This document shows, piece after piece, positions 55,523-64,000 of a stretch of 64,000 bases of DNA. The stretch is from Cyclobacteriaceae bacterium. GTDB taxonomy: Bacteria; Bacteroidota; Bacteroidia; Cytophagales; Cyclobacteriaceae. The stretch lies in the NCBI GenBank assembly GCA_021648745.1, contig JAKISE010000001.1, positions 29,973 through 93,972 on the forward strand. Direction: 5' to 3'. The notes beneath the pieces are model-generated. The model ran no database searches, was not told the origin of the DNA, and saw only the letters and a program-made list of their open reading frames with translations. Within the stretch, counting starts at the first letter, position 1; every line of letters begins with the position of its first letter. The position numbers were made by a program, and so were the translations under genes.

Positions 55523-56131
55523 ATGTTACCATTTTTTAACGGCTTGGCCTTTGGCCTCATTTTCATATTTTCCATTGGCCCTGCCTTTTTTCTGTTAATT
55601 CAAACAAGCATAGAAAAAGGGTTTAAACAAGCAGTATTAGTAGCGATTGGCATTTCTATTGCAGATATTTTATATGTGGTAATGATACTGAAGGGCATTA
55701 CATCGTTACTAGAAAACCCTGATGTGCGTTTTTGGGCAGGTGTAACTGGAGTGAGTCTCTTAATTATTTTTGGATTATTCTCTTTTTTTAAGAATCCGAA
55801 AATCAACACAAAATCTGAAAATCACACGCCAGAAGGAAAGATTAAAAGCGTAGGAACTGGATTCCTCTTTAACCTATTTAATCCTTCCACGGTTATATTT
55901 TGGCTAAGTTTGGTTTCCATTGTGGAGATCAATTTCGGATACACTGGTCATCAAAAACTATTGTTTTTTAGTGGTGTATTAGCAACTATTCTTTCCACAG
56001 ATATTACTAAATCGTTTTTAGCGCAAAAGTTGAAAAGATTTTTAACGCTCAGGACCATTGGCATTTTAAATAAAATAGTAGGAATTATTTTAATTGGGTT
56101 TGGAGTGAGCTTGCTTACGCAGTTATTTTAA
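55523..56131 (+). CDS. LysE/RhtB-family exporter
   Basis: A 202-residue inner-membrane protein with six segments, of the usual LysE size. GLIFIFSIGPAFFLLIQTSIEKGFKQA near the start and FLFNLFNPSTVIFW in the middle are family signatures. Members export lysine, homoserine, threonine or other small metabolites. The gene is followed 56 bases later by the TolC-type gene. Confidence 0.88.
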   Translation: MLPFFNGLAFGLIFIFSIGPAFFLLIQTSIEKGFKQAVLVAIGISIADILYVVMILKGITSLLENPDVRFWAGVTGVSLLIIFGLFSFFKNPKINTKSENHTPEGKIKSVGTGFLFNLFNPSTVIFWLSLVSIVEINFGYTGHQKLLFFSGVLATILSTDITKSFLAQKLKRFLTLRTIGILNKIVGIILIGFGVSLLTQLF

Positions 56132-56187
56132 ACCTATTCATATCATTATTTGAGTTATAGAAGATACTTTAATACATTTGATTTGCT

Positions 56188-57645
56188 ATGACCAAACCAT
56201 CTGTATTTGTACTAATTCTCTTAATTTCTTCAATGGTAAGTTTTGCACAAGAATTAACACTTAGCAGTGCTATTAATCTTGCTAAAAATCAAAACCTTCG
56301 TATTCGAACCAATAAAAAGAGTAGCGAAGCAAGCAAACATAATTATAAAGCAGAAAAGTTTAATTACTTGCCCACAGTAAGTATAGTAGGAGGTTTTACA
56401 CACTTAGGAGAAGAACTTAGAATCGATATGAGTTCGGTGCAAATGTCTTTTGTAGATGGGTTGGCCAATCAAAATGTAAATACCATAGATTTAGTTAAAC
56501 AGGGTGCAGGAGGGGCTCCACTCACACCAGACCAAAAGGAAACACTCTATAATTCATCAGCTACTACACTAAATAATTTATATCCAGATTTTGATGCCCG
56601 TGTTGCTTACCAAGATTATTTTATGGCTGGGGTAACTGTTACTCAGCCCATTTTTATGGGAGGAAAGCTGAAAGGCCTAAACTCCGTTGCAGCCTCAGAG
56701 TATGCCATATCTCAACAATTATACCAGCAAACGAGCGACCTTATTATACAACGAGCCATTATTCAATATTTTACCATAGTACTTTTCGAAGATGTGCTTA
56801 AAGCAAGAAAGGCTTCGGTTAAAGCAATGGAAAAACACGAGTTCAACACCACTAAGTTGGTAGAGCAAGAGATAATTCCTTCCTATCATAAACTAGGTGC
56901 ACAAGCGGCTCTTGCTGGAGCAAACACAAAACTTACTTTGGCAGAAAATGATTTACAAACGGCCTTATCTGCTTATAAAAATTTATTAAATATTCCTGTA
57001 GATACTACCATAATACTGAGCAGTGATTTTAAATACGTAGCATTTCAGTTAGAAGAGGAACAATCTGCTGAGAAAAGTTTAGCATATTCGCCTATTTTAA
57101 AAATAAATTCGCAGAACCAGCAAATAGCCAATACGAATAGCTCCATTGCTAAATCTGGGTATTTGCCTAATATTTTTGCCATTGGCGAAGTGCAACTTTA
57201 TCAACAAAATTTACCTGTAATTACACCTCCTTGGATGGTTGGTGTGCAAATGAAATGGGATATTTACAGTGGCAATAAACATGTAAATAGAACAAGGGCA
57301 GCAAAGCTAATGGAGGAGCAAACTTCTATGGCCAGTACCCTAATTGCCAACGATATTAACTTGGCCATTAAAAATAGTTATAATAAAGCCAAGAACTCGC
57401 GCACTATTTATGAAAGCGAAACCAAAACATTTGAGTTAATGAAGGCCAGTTTTAATGCCATTCAAAAACAATATAGCCACGGGCTTATGAAATCAAGTGA
57501 AGTGGTTGATGCACATTTATTGGTAGATGATGCACATTTGGCGCAACTCACAGCACTTTACACGTATTATATTGCCTTGGTAGAACTGTATAAATTAAGA
57601 GGAGAACTCAATGAATTCATAACCTTATATGAAGAAACAAATTAA
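56188..57645 (+). CDS. TolC-type outer-membrane efflux protein
   Basis: A 485-residue protein with signal peptide (VSFAQ near residue 20). ELTLSSAINLAKNQNLRIR opens the first TolC helix hairpin; two repeats of long helices follow, with IIQRAIIQYFTIVL and the C-terminal HGLMKSSEVVDAHLLV. It forms the outer-membrane duct of an efflux pump. It overlaps the HlyD gene by 17 bases, so all four genes to 60970 form one operon. Confidence 0.9.
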   Translation: MTKPSVFVLILLISSMVSFAQELTLSSAINLAKNQNLRIRTNKKSSEASKHNYKAEKFNYLPTVSIVGGFTHLGEELRIDMSSVQMSFVDGLANQNVNTIDLVKQGAGGAPLTPDQKETLYNSSATTLNNLYPDFDARVAYQDYFMAGVTVTQPIFMGGKLKGLNSVAASEYAISQQLYQQTSDLIIQRAIIQYFTIVLFEDVLKARKASVKAMEKHEFNTTKLVEQEIIPSYHKLGAQAALAGANTKLTLAENDLQTALSAYKNLLNIPVDTTIILSSDFKYVAFQLEEEQSAEKSLAYSPILKINSQNQQIANTNSSIAKSGYLPNIFAIGEVQLYQQNLPVITPPWMVGVQMKWDIYSGNKHVNRTRAAKLMEEQTSMASTLIANDINLAIKNSYNKAKNSRTIYESETKTFELMKASFNAIQKQYSHGLMKSSEVVDAHLLVDDAHLAQLTALYTYYIALVELYKLRGELNEFITLYEETN

Positions 57646-58618
57646 AGAATATTGGCCTTTATTGGTGCCCACAGCAGTTATTGTTTTTGCTTCCATATTT
57701 TGGCTTAAAAACAGCATTTCTCCTGCTCAACATTTAACCGTTGGCATGGTAGAGGCTGAATACGTAGATGTAGCCTCCGAAATTCCAGGAAGATTAATGA
57801 GCAAGAGTTTTGCGCTTGGAGATACAGTAGCTAAAGGGCAGGTACTGGCTAGAATGAAACCCAAAGAGGTAGATGCCCTTACAGGGCAAAGTAAAGCCGC
57901 TGTGGATGCTGCCGAAGCGCAACTAAAGCTTTTAAAAGACGGAAGTAGGTCTGAAGAAAAGGCTGCGGCTAAGAATATATACCTTATTTCCCAAGATCAA
58001 TATACGTTAGCAAAAAAAACGTGGGAGCGAATGGATGCCCTGTATAAAGATTCAGTAATTGCTGGAGAGGAGCATGATTTAGCAGAATTTAAATATAAAG
58101 CGGCTCAAAAAGAAATGAACGCAGCTAAGGCTCGCTATGATTTGCTTTTACACGGTGCCAGACCCGAAGCCATTAAAGCAGCGGAGGCGTTGGTAGAGCA
58201 AGCAAAAAATGCGCATTTGTTTACTTCAACTATTGGAGAAAATCTTGAAATTATTGCTCCGTGCAATGGCATTATTAGCTCTGTAGGTATTGATGAAGGC
58301 GAAGTGATTATGATGGGCTACCCATTAGCTACGGTTCAAAAAAAGGAAACCCTCCATGTGGTGCTTCAAGTAAAACAAGACCTTTTAAAGGACATTAAGT
58401 TGGGAGCCATTTTAGAAGGCACTGTGCCTGGTGTAACCGAAAAAGATAAATTCGTAAAATTCAAAATTACCCATCTCAATGTTATGCTCGATTATGCCGA
58501 TTGGACCCCAACCAACCAACGAGGCAGCTTCGATTTAAAAACCTTCGAAATACACTTGGAGCCCGAAGAAGAATTAGAAGGATTATTACCCGGAATGACC
58601 GTTGGCTTTAAGCTGTAG
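57629..58618 (+). CDS. HlyD-type periplasmic adaptor
   Basis: A 329-residue membrane fusion protein: one membrane segment at about residues 10-26, a lipoyl half-motif (EIPGRLMSKSFALGDTVAKGQVLARM), a coiled-coil hairpin (residues ~75-185) and a second lipoyl half (IIAPCNGIISSVGIDEGEVIMMG). It bridges the ABC-2 permeases to the TolC-type duct. The YbhG/YhiI branch is the closest by layout. Confidence 0.9.
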   Translation: MKKQIKEYWPLLVPTAVIVFASIFWLKNSISPAQHLTVGMVEAEYVDVASEIPGRLMSKSFALGDTVAKGQVLARMKPKEVDALTGQSKAAVDAAEAQLKLLKDGSRSEEKAAAKNIYLISQDQYTLAKKTWERMDALYKDSVIAGEEHDLAEFKYKAAQKEMNAAKARYDLLLHGARPEAIKAAEALVEQAKNAHLFTSTIGENLEIIAPCNGIISSVGIDEGEVIMMGYPLATVQKKETLHVVLQVKQDLLKDIKLGAILEGTVPGVTEKDKFVKFKITHLNVMLDYADWTPTNQRGSFDLKTFEIHLEPEEELEGLLPGMTVGFKL

Positions 58619-58623
58619 TTGGT

Positions 58624-59796
58624 ATGAAAGCGATTTGGAAAATCACTCTTCGTGAGTTTAAAATCATTGCTTCCAAGCGCTCGTACTTTATTATTCTGCT
58701 GGTTTTTCCGCCCATCTTATTTTTACTTTATTCTTTTATTTACAATTCGCAAGGCTTAAAAAATATACCTATAGCTGTTTGGGATGAAGACAAAACGGAG
58801 CTTTCTCGATTTTTAATTAGGCAGTACCAATCGAGCCCAATGGTTACGATTGTGGCTAGCCCAAACTCAGCTAATGATATAGAAAATTTAGCGCGAACGA
58901 ATGAGATTCACGGAGCGGTACACATTCCTAAAAACTTTGAATCTAACTTAAAATCGTTCAAGGGGAGCACGGTAACTTTTTATAGGAATACCTCTAATCT
59001 TATTTTTGGTTCGATGCTGTATAAGGCCTTCGCACAGGTTACCCTCACCATTAATGCTGGCATTCTTTTAGAACGATTTAAAGCAACGGGTGTTGAGCCA
59101 GAAACAGCAATGAATTTGGCTAATCCCATTCGGTTACACGTAAACTCCTTATACAACCCAACTTATAATTATCAAAATTATTTAGTGCCAGGTTTAATGA
59201 CGGTTGGTTTCCAAATGATGCTGATTATGATTGCGGTTTTAATCATAAATAGTGAATGGGAGAATAATACGTATAATGAACTGCTCCAAATGAGTAAGGG
59301 TTCTACAATGACATTATTAATGGGTAAAACGCTGCCTCATTTTATCATAGGACTTATTAATGTGGTGTTAATGTTTGGGGTATTTTATGCGGTATTTAAC
59401 ATTCCTATAAATGCAGATGTAGTGCCTTTGGTTGTCTTGTTTTCATTATTGATTTTAGCCTGTTTGGCCATTGGTATAATGGTATCTGTCATTTTTAAGG
59501 AAGCGTTAATGGCTTCCGATTTGGCTTTGTTTTACACATCTCCGGCATTTGTGTTTAGTGGGTTCACTTTTCCTAAATGGGCAATGCCTTGGTACGATCA
59601 GTTTTATGCTAGCTTAATGCCATATACACCTTTCTTAATGGGTTTCTTCAAGGTCTACCAAATGGACGCTGGGTGGAATAGCTTGCTTCCAAATCTCATC
59701 CACTTAGGTTGGTTTATTCTAATTCCATATTCAATAGCGTTTGCAGTTTTAAAAATAAAAAATACGAAAATTTTAAAACTTCAACATGAGCACTAA
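58624..59796 (+). CDS. ABC-2 type permease (first of pair)
   Basis: A 390-residue permease: one segment near residues 22-41, a large periplasmic domain (residues ~45-180), then five segments. ALFYTSPAFVFSGFTFP gives the late ABC-2 signature. Layout matches YbhS/YhhJ-type permeases that work with a HlyD adaptor. It overlaps the second permease by 11 bases. No ATPase gene is found in this operon. Confidence 0.9.
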   Translation: MKAIWKITLREFKIIASKRSYFIILLVFPPILFLLYSFIYNSQGLKNIPIAVWDEDKTELSRFLIRQYQSSPMVTIVASPNSANDIENLARTNEIHGAVHIPKNFESNLKSFKGSTVTFYRNTSNLIFGSMLYKAFAQVTLTINAGILLERFKATGVEPETAMNLANPIRLHVNSLYNPTYNYQNYLVPGLMTVGFQMMLIMIAVLIINSEWENNTYNELLQMSKGSTMTLLMGKTLPHFIIGLINVVLMFGVFYAVFNIPINADVVPLVVLFSLLILACLAIGIMVSVIFKEALMASDLALFYTSPAFVFSGFTFPKWAMPWYDQFYASLMPYTPFLMGFFKVYQMDAGWNSLLPNLIHLGWFILIPYSIAFAVLKIKNTKILKLQHEH

Positions 59797-60970
59797 AAAC
59801 ACGTTAATCAAGCTAATGTTGAGGGAAGCCTCACGAGTCGCTAAAGACCACACTCTAATTCTGTCTTTGTTGTTTGCTCCCATTTTCTATGCCTTTTTTT
59901 ACGGAAGTATTTACATTAATAAAACTGAGAAAGAAGTCCCTATCATTATTGTTGATAATGATCATTCTGATGCAAGCAGAACTTTCATTCGAATGATTGA
60001 TGAATCTCAAATTGTGGAAGTGGCCATTGTAACAGAGGATATGAATGAAGCCAAATCGCAGTTTTTGCACACCAAGGTGCAAGGCATTATATCTATTCCT
60101 AAAAACTTTGAAGCTGATTTAAAAGGTATTAATGGTACTGATGTAAAAATGTTTTTAAACACTTCTCGGTTCTTGCCTTCCAATGATATTAACCAAACAG
60201 TGCACGAAATAGCGCTGATTATTGGTGCTGGCGTGCGGTTGAAGTATTATCAAATGCACGGTAGTAATAGCACTCAAAGCTTAGATCGAGCAATGCCAAT
60301 TTCTATTGATGACCATACCTTATTTGTACTGCCATCTACCTATGGAGGGTTTTTATTGCCAGGTCTATTATTACTCATTTTGCAACAAACATTTTTAATC
60401 GGAATGACTGAGAGTATTGCTCGTGAACGCGAGCAAAAAACGGTGGGCGATTGGCTCAAGCAAAGCAGAGGCTATCTATGGAAGTCAATTTGGGGAAAAT
60501 CTCTTTTCTTCTTGATTTTGTACGCGGCTTATTCCTTGTTTTTTCATGTGGTAAATTACCATGTACTTGATTTACCTATTAATGGAAGTATCAGTTTATT
60601 GGTGGTTTTACTCACTTTGTTCTTTTTAGTGTTGGCCCTGTTTGGTACCTTTTTCGGCACCTTGTTTTCTAAAGAAATTTGGGCATTGCAATTCTTTGCT
60701 TTTAGCTCCTATCCAATCTTTTTAGCATCGGGCTATAGCTGGCCATTGTTTACACTTAACCCAGTGATTCAAGCATTTGCATTTATACTTCCAACTACGC
60801 CTGTATTAGAAGCCTATATTGGCATTGTGTATAAAAATGCATCCATAATCGATATCCAGTATAACTTAGCCCACCTTTTATTATTAGGCGTTTGCTATGG
60901 AGGGTTGGCTTGGTGGCGAATGAATAAATTATCAACATTGGAAATTAGGGTTCAATCAAACAAAGCATAG
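59786..60970 (+). CDS. ABC-2 type permease (second of pair)
   Basis: A 394-residue paralogue of the preceding permease with the same plan: one segment near residues 24-42, periplasmic domain, five segments. GTFFGTLFSKEIWALQFFAFSSYPIFLASGYSWP is the matching late signature. The pair likely forms a heterodimer. The partner ATPase must be encoded elsewhere, or the complex works without one. Last gene of the operon. Confidence 0.9.
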   Translation: MSTKNTLIKLMLREASRVAKDHTLILSLLFAPIFYAFFYGSIYINKTEKEVPIIIVDNDHSDASRTFIRMIDESQIVEVAIVTEDMNEAKSQFLHTKVQGIISIPKNFEADLKGINGTDVKMFLNTSRFLPSNDINQTVHEIALIIGAGVRLKYYQMHGSNSTQSLDRAMPISIDDHTLFVLPSTYGGFLLPGLLLLILQQTFLIGMTESIAREREQKTVGDWLKQSRGYLWKSIWGKSLFFLILYAAYSLFFHVVNYHVLDLPINGSISLLVVLLTLFFLVLALFGTFFGTLFSKEIWALQFFAFSSYPIFLASGYSWPLFTLNPVIQAFAFILPTTPVLEAYIGIVYKNASIIDIQYNLAHLLLLGVCYGGLAWWRMNKLSTLEIRVQSNKA

Positions 60971-61110
60971 TATGTTGGCATTGGTAGTTTTGGAAGAACC
61001 AAATACCCCTAGCATAAAACAATAACTTAGAAAAAAAGGATGAGTTATTAACCCCGAAAATTCACATGAATTTTCCGCCCACAAGGCCAGTAGTCAATAA
61101 AAACTAATTA

Positions 61111-61382
61111 GGGTTTGCTGAAAAACACTTAACCCGTATTATTCATGGAATTTAGTGGGTGTAGATACAAGGCGTCTAACTAGTAGTGCAAGGGGTTTAA
61201 TTAAATCCATTCAAAACCCTTGCATCTGATTTTTTAAGAAAACGAGTTTTTCTTAAAAAATGCGTTAGCCCCAAGCACGCTATCGCTGCCATCTACTTCA
61301 CAAACTTCAGCTCAAAGTATCATTATACATCTTCGCTTTGTTCGTTCGTAGCTAACTTACTTGGAACTTTTTCAGCAGACCT
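61111..61382. mobile_element. 272-bp MITE-like element
   Basis: Ends GGGTTTGCTGAAAAAC and (complement) AGGTCTGCTGAAAAAG form terminal inverted repeats with two differences in the first 15 bases. AATTA flanks both sides (61106-61110 and 61383-61387). An inner inverted repeat GCAAGGG...CCCTTGC lies at 61178-61225. No coding capacity. It landed on the stop codon of the 61385 gene. The preceding 60971-61105 shows nothing I can name. Confidence 0.75.
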
Positions 61383-61384
61383 AA

Positions 61385-62509
61385 TTACCTTTTCATTTCC
61401 ACTTTCACATTATACAACAGATGGTCAAGCGCCTCTCCCCACGTTTCGTCTGCATCCCATTTTGGACCTAAATACACATTGCCTGTACGTAAATGTTTAA
61501 TATAGTATTTATACACCAACCCATTGGCAGGAATCCGTCTCACGATTAATTTACCATCCTTATAAATTTGAGTGGAGTATGTATCCTGATCTTCATTATA
61601 TTTATAATTCAGCAACCTCTTTATGTCTATGCCTGGTGCATAAAGCCTTAATAACACATAGCTAAAGCCATTTTTACTCAAATCGATCCCTGAAATAGTT
61701 GGGTCCACCAATTCGTAGGCATAGTCATAGCCTTTCATTTTTTCTTCTAGTACTTTATTGTTTTTGGCATTGAGTGTGTTCGACTCTGTTACTTGCTTGG
61801 CTACCAAATTATTTATAGCACCGCCCGGTTTTGGATTAGGAATGTCTACTATTTTAAATTTTGGAACAGCCATTTTTCCGAAGTCAAGATCGGTTAAATA
61901 ACCCTCAACGTGCTCGCCCCAAACCATTTTTACATCATCAAAAAATTCAGGAGAGTCATTGACGAGCAAATTTTTACGGTCATATTTATTAGCAGCACTA
62001 GCCACCTTAGAAAGCACTTTATCAAAATCTTTTCCTTGGGCTTTCCAACCAACTTGCCCGTTAGTGTACAACGATGGTTTTCCATTAAAAGTGGACGCTA
62101 AAATCACGTATCGAGTAACCTCCTTATTCTTTTTTTGATACACCACGCGGCTTAACACTATGATATTTTTTATCTCCCGCTTCCTCCACGCTTCGGAAAA
62201 CCCATACTGACTATCTTTCCCTGCAAAAACTTGCTTTAAGCTATAATACCCTACCACATCAATTCCAGCTTTAGCAAATACTTTTTGCGCTTCTTCTATT
62301 AAAGGCTCAGCGCTTTTATTAAAAGTTTGTTCCGCTAACACTTTGGTTGTGTTAACTAAAACAACGGTTTTGCCAGATCGAATGGTTTTGGGTGAAGACC
62401 CAGTATAATTAAGAAATACCAATCCTGCTACATTAATTTCTTCGTCTTGCGAGAAGGTAGAATGTAGAAAGAGAGTGCCAAGGAATAGGGTTAGAAATAG
62501 TTTTTTCAT
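61385..62509 (-). CDS. Secreted hypothetical protein
   Basis: A 374-residue protein with a signal peptide (HSTFSQ near residue 20). I do not recognise the family. Residues ~30-120 look like a TIR- or Rossmann-like alpha/beta fold (GKTVVLVNTTKVLAEQTFNKSAEPLIEEAQKVF), and the rest has beta strands with many Tyr and Lys. The stop TAA lies in the target duplication of a MITE-like element. Alone, divergent from the amidohydrolase gene. Confidence 0.7.
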   Translation of the reverse strand: MKKLFLTLFLGTLFLHSTFSQDEEINVAGLVFLNYTGSSPKTIRSGKTVVLVNTTKVLAEQTFNKSAEPLIEEAQKVFAKAGIDVVGYYSLKQVFAGKDSQYGFSEAWRKREIKNIIVLSRVVYQKKNKEVTRYVILASTFNGKPSLYTNGQVGWKAQGKDFDKVLSKVASAANKYDRKNLLVNDSPEFFDDVKMVWGEHVEGYLTDLDFGKMAVPKFKIVDIPNPKPGGAINNLVAKQVTESNTLNAKNNKVLEEKMKGYDYAYELVDPTISGIDLSKNGFSYVLLRLYAPGIDIKRLLNYKYNEDQDTYSTQIYKDGKLIVRRIPANGLVYKYYIKHLRTGNVYLGPKWDADETWGEALDHLLYNVKVEMKR

Positions 62510-62651
62510 TAAGAGGTGGTTTTGACTTCGATTAATAAAGATAACGCTATTTATCCATCGAAATTATTCATTCCGTAAAAGAATACATGCTATTGAAATC
62601 AACGTTTCAACAATTAAACTTTTTTGGATTAATCCACTACTTTTATATACT

Positions 62652-63761
62652 ATGAAAGAATTATACTCAATTAAAATGGCAATTGTGCTCTTAGCAATCA
62701 TGGCCTCTATTCCATCTTTTGCTCAAAATATGGAGTTCGAGGACTATAACCCGCCTTCTACACTAGTTGTGCCTGAACACCCCATTACGAAAGCAAAATA
62801 CCCATTTATTGATGTGCACAATCATCAATTTAATATGCCTACCCAAGATTTAAGCAAACTAGTGGCTGATATGGACAGCCTCAACTTAAAGGTGATGATT
62901 AACCTAAGTGGTCGTGGAAGAGGAAGTGATGCCCATTTAAAAGGGAGCTTAGATAATGTACACAAAAATTACCCTAGTCGGTTTATTGTTTTTACCAACA
63001 TCAACCTTAAAACTATAGATGACCCCAACTGGACCGAAAATACAGTAAAGCAAATTGAAGCAGATGTAAAACTAGGTGCTAATGGGCTCAAAATTTACAA
63101 AAGCCAAGGGATGGATAATAAAGACAGCAAGGGCAATAGGGTGCACATAAATAACCCTAGAATAGATGCCGTTTGGGAGAAGTGTGGAGAACTTGGCATT
63201 CCGGTTTTAATTCATGCAGCAGACCCCAAGCCATTTTGGGGATCTCATGATGCTAATAATGAACGTTGGCTAGAACTAGAATTGCGCCCTGGCCGTAAAA
63301 GATACGCTACGGAAACGCCTTCGTGGGAAACCATTATAGCTGAGCAGCACTCTATTTTTGCCAAACACCCTAATACCACGTTTATCAATGCCCATTTAGG
63401 TTGGTATGCAAACGACTTAGCCACACTTGCCACCTTAATGGATAAATTTCCTAATATGTATGCAGAAATTGGAGCTGTTATTGCGGAGTTAGGTCGGCAG
63501 CCAAGAGCCGCTAAGGCCTTTTTAACCGAGTACCAAAACCGAATAATGTTTGGCAAAGATTCATGGAAACCCAAAGAGTATTATACATATTTCCGAGTAC
63601 TGGAAACTGCCGATGAATATTTTCCGTATTATAAAAAGTACCATGCGTATTGGAAGATGTACGGCTTAGATTTGGACGATGAAGTGCTTCGGAAGATTTA
63701 CTATAAAAATGCACTTCAAGTAATTCCGAATATTGATAAATCATTATTTCCTACGGATTAA
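62652..63761 (+). CDS. Secreted amidohydrolase-family TIM-barrel protein
   Basis: A 369-residue protein with a signal peptide (SFAQ near residue 25). FIDVHNHQF near residue 52 carries the HxH pair expected for metal binding; HAAD and FINAHLGW supply further histidines and FGKDSW the late acidic residue. The layout fits amidohydrolase_2 family enzymes (decarboxylases and lactonases). The substrate is unknown. Followed by tag after 12 bases. Confidence 0.82.
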   Translation: MKELYSIKMAIVLLAIMASIPSFAQNMEFEDYNPPSTLVVPEHPITKAKYPFIDVHNHQFNMPTQDLSKLVADMDSLNLKVMINLSGRGRGSDAHLKGSLDNVHKNYPSRFIVFTNINLKTIDDPNWTENTVKQIEADVKLGANGLKIYKSQGMDNKDSKGNRVHINNPRIDAVWEKCGELGIPVLIHAADPKPFWGSHDANNERWLELELRPGRKRYATETPSWETIIAEQHSIFAKHPNTTFINAHLGWYANDLATLATLMDKFPNMYAEIGAVIAELGRQPRAAKAFLTEYQNRIMFGKDSWKPKEYYTYFRVLETADEYFPYYKKYHAYWKMYGLDLDDEVLRKIYYKNALQVIPNIDKSLFPTD

Positions 63762-63773
63762 GTTTACCAAATT

Positions 63774-64000
63774 ATGAAAAACAAACCAACTTGCCAATGG
63801 GCACAAAACTCGTTTGATGCCTACGAAAAATACCATGATGATGAATGGGGTGTGCCTAATCATGACGATACCATCCATTTTGAGTTTCTTATTTTAGAAG
63901 GAGCACAGGCAGGGCTAAGCTGGGCAACAGTATTAAAAAAGCGGGAGGGGTACCGTAAAGTTTTTGCCAATTTCGATTATAAAAAAGTGGCTAAATTCAA
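63774..64000 (+). CDS. tag: DNA-3-methyladenine glycosylase I, 5' part
   Basis: Seventy-five residues before the window ends. CQWAQ near residue 7, then YHDDEWGVP and FEFLILEGAQAGLSW are the Tag signatures; the glutamate in EGAQAGLSW is in the active pocket. The enzyme removes 3-methyladenine from alkylated DNA. A Cys near the start takes part in the zinc site of the family. Confidence 0.93.
   Translation, partial: MKNKPTCQWAQNSFDAYEKYHDDEWGVPNHDDTIHFEFLILEGAQAGLSWATVLKKREGYRKVFANFDYKKVAKF

Noticed and set aside
1..64000. Prophage, integron or large genomic island
   Set aside because: No integrase, phage structural genes, attC sites or tRNA junctions seen; gene content is mostly housekeeping and envelope.

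Overview
The window looks like chromosome from a free-living, AT-rich member of the Bacteroidota, most likely of the Cytophagales type; this placement is inferred from gene families, not from a 16S gene. Pointers are promoters of the Bacteroidota kind (TTTG, 19 bases, TAnnTTTG) before rpmH and rpmE, families largely confined to the phylum (DUF2480, DUF4286, Lnb/DUF4105, LETM1-related protein, PorT-like barrels, GlmU-like nucleotidyltransferase), and many Sec signal peptides and lipoproteins. I saw no rRNA, tRNA, CRISPR array, prophage or intact transposase.

Layout. 1-7.0 kb: a minus-strand pair of a large TPR-CHAT protease-like protein and a PD40 propeller protein, a small membrane ORF, and an exonuclease/GIY-YIG fusion with an LEA14-like lipoprotein. 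7-11.4 kb: sugar/nucleoside kinase, BCCT transporter, serine hydrolase. 11.7-15.4 kb: an active/inactive pair of M16 peptidases. 15.4-18.9 kb: rpmH, rnpA, CtpA-like S41 protease, tsaB and a DUF2480 gene. 18.9-24.9 kb: AddAB-type recombination nuclease. 24.9-30.7 kb: zinc-ribbon-like protein, radical SAM/SPASM enzyme, Lnb-type lipoprotein acyltransferase with a secreted partner, NA37 nucleoid protein, barrel protein, DUF4286 protein. 31-46.5 kb: Na/Ca exchanger, two prolyl-oligopeptidase-family lipoproteins, LETM1-related protein, a three-gene envelope operon, pentapeptide and EF-hand-like proteins, an MsbA-like ABC exporter and a Wzi-like barrel. 46.6-52.4 kb: rpmE2, GlmU-like protein, holB, two cyclophilins, rmlD-like reductase and an MNT-HEPN pair. 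52.6-61 kb: NSS transporter, LOG protein, FtsX-like protein, LysE exporter, and a TolC/HlyD/two ABC-2 permease operon with no ATPase gene. 61-64 kb: secreted protein, amidohydrolase, start of tag (3-methyladenine glycosylase I).

The most unusual layer is mobile or repeated DNA. Two copies of a ~262-bp inverted-repeat element (11367-11629 and 35746-36006) and an unrelated 272-bp element (61111-61382) have 5-bp target duplications, and each sits at the last codons or stop codon of a gene. An MNT-HEPN two-gene module is bracketed by a perfect 37-bp direct repeat made from the 3' end of rmlD, and the downstream copy still encodes what looks like the original RmlD C-terminus. A broken REP-associated tyrosine transposase (39.3-39.7 kb) lies between REP-like hairpins and beside a 173-bp palindromic repeat, whose second copy lies before the serine hydrolase at 10 kb.

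All calls come from reading the sequence and from recall of protein families; no database search was made.
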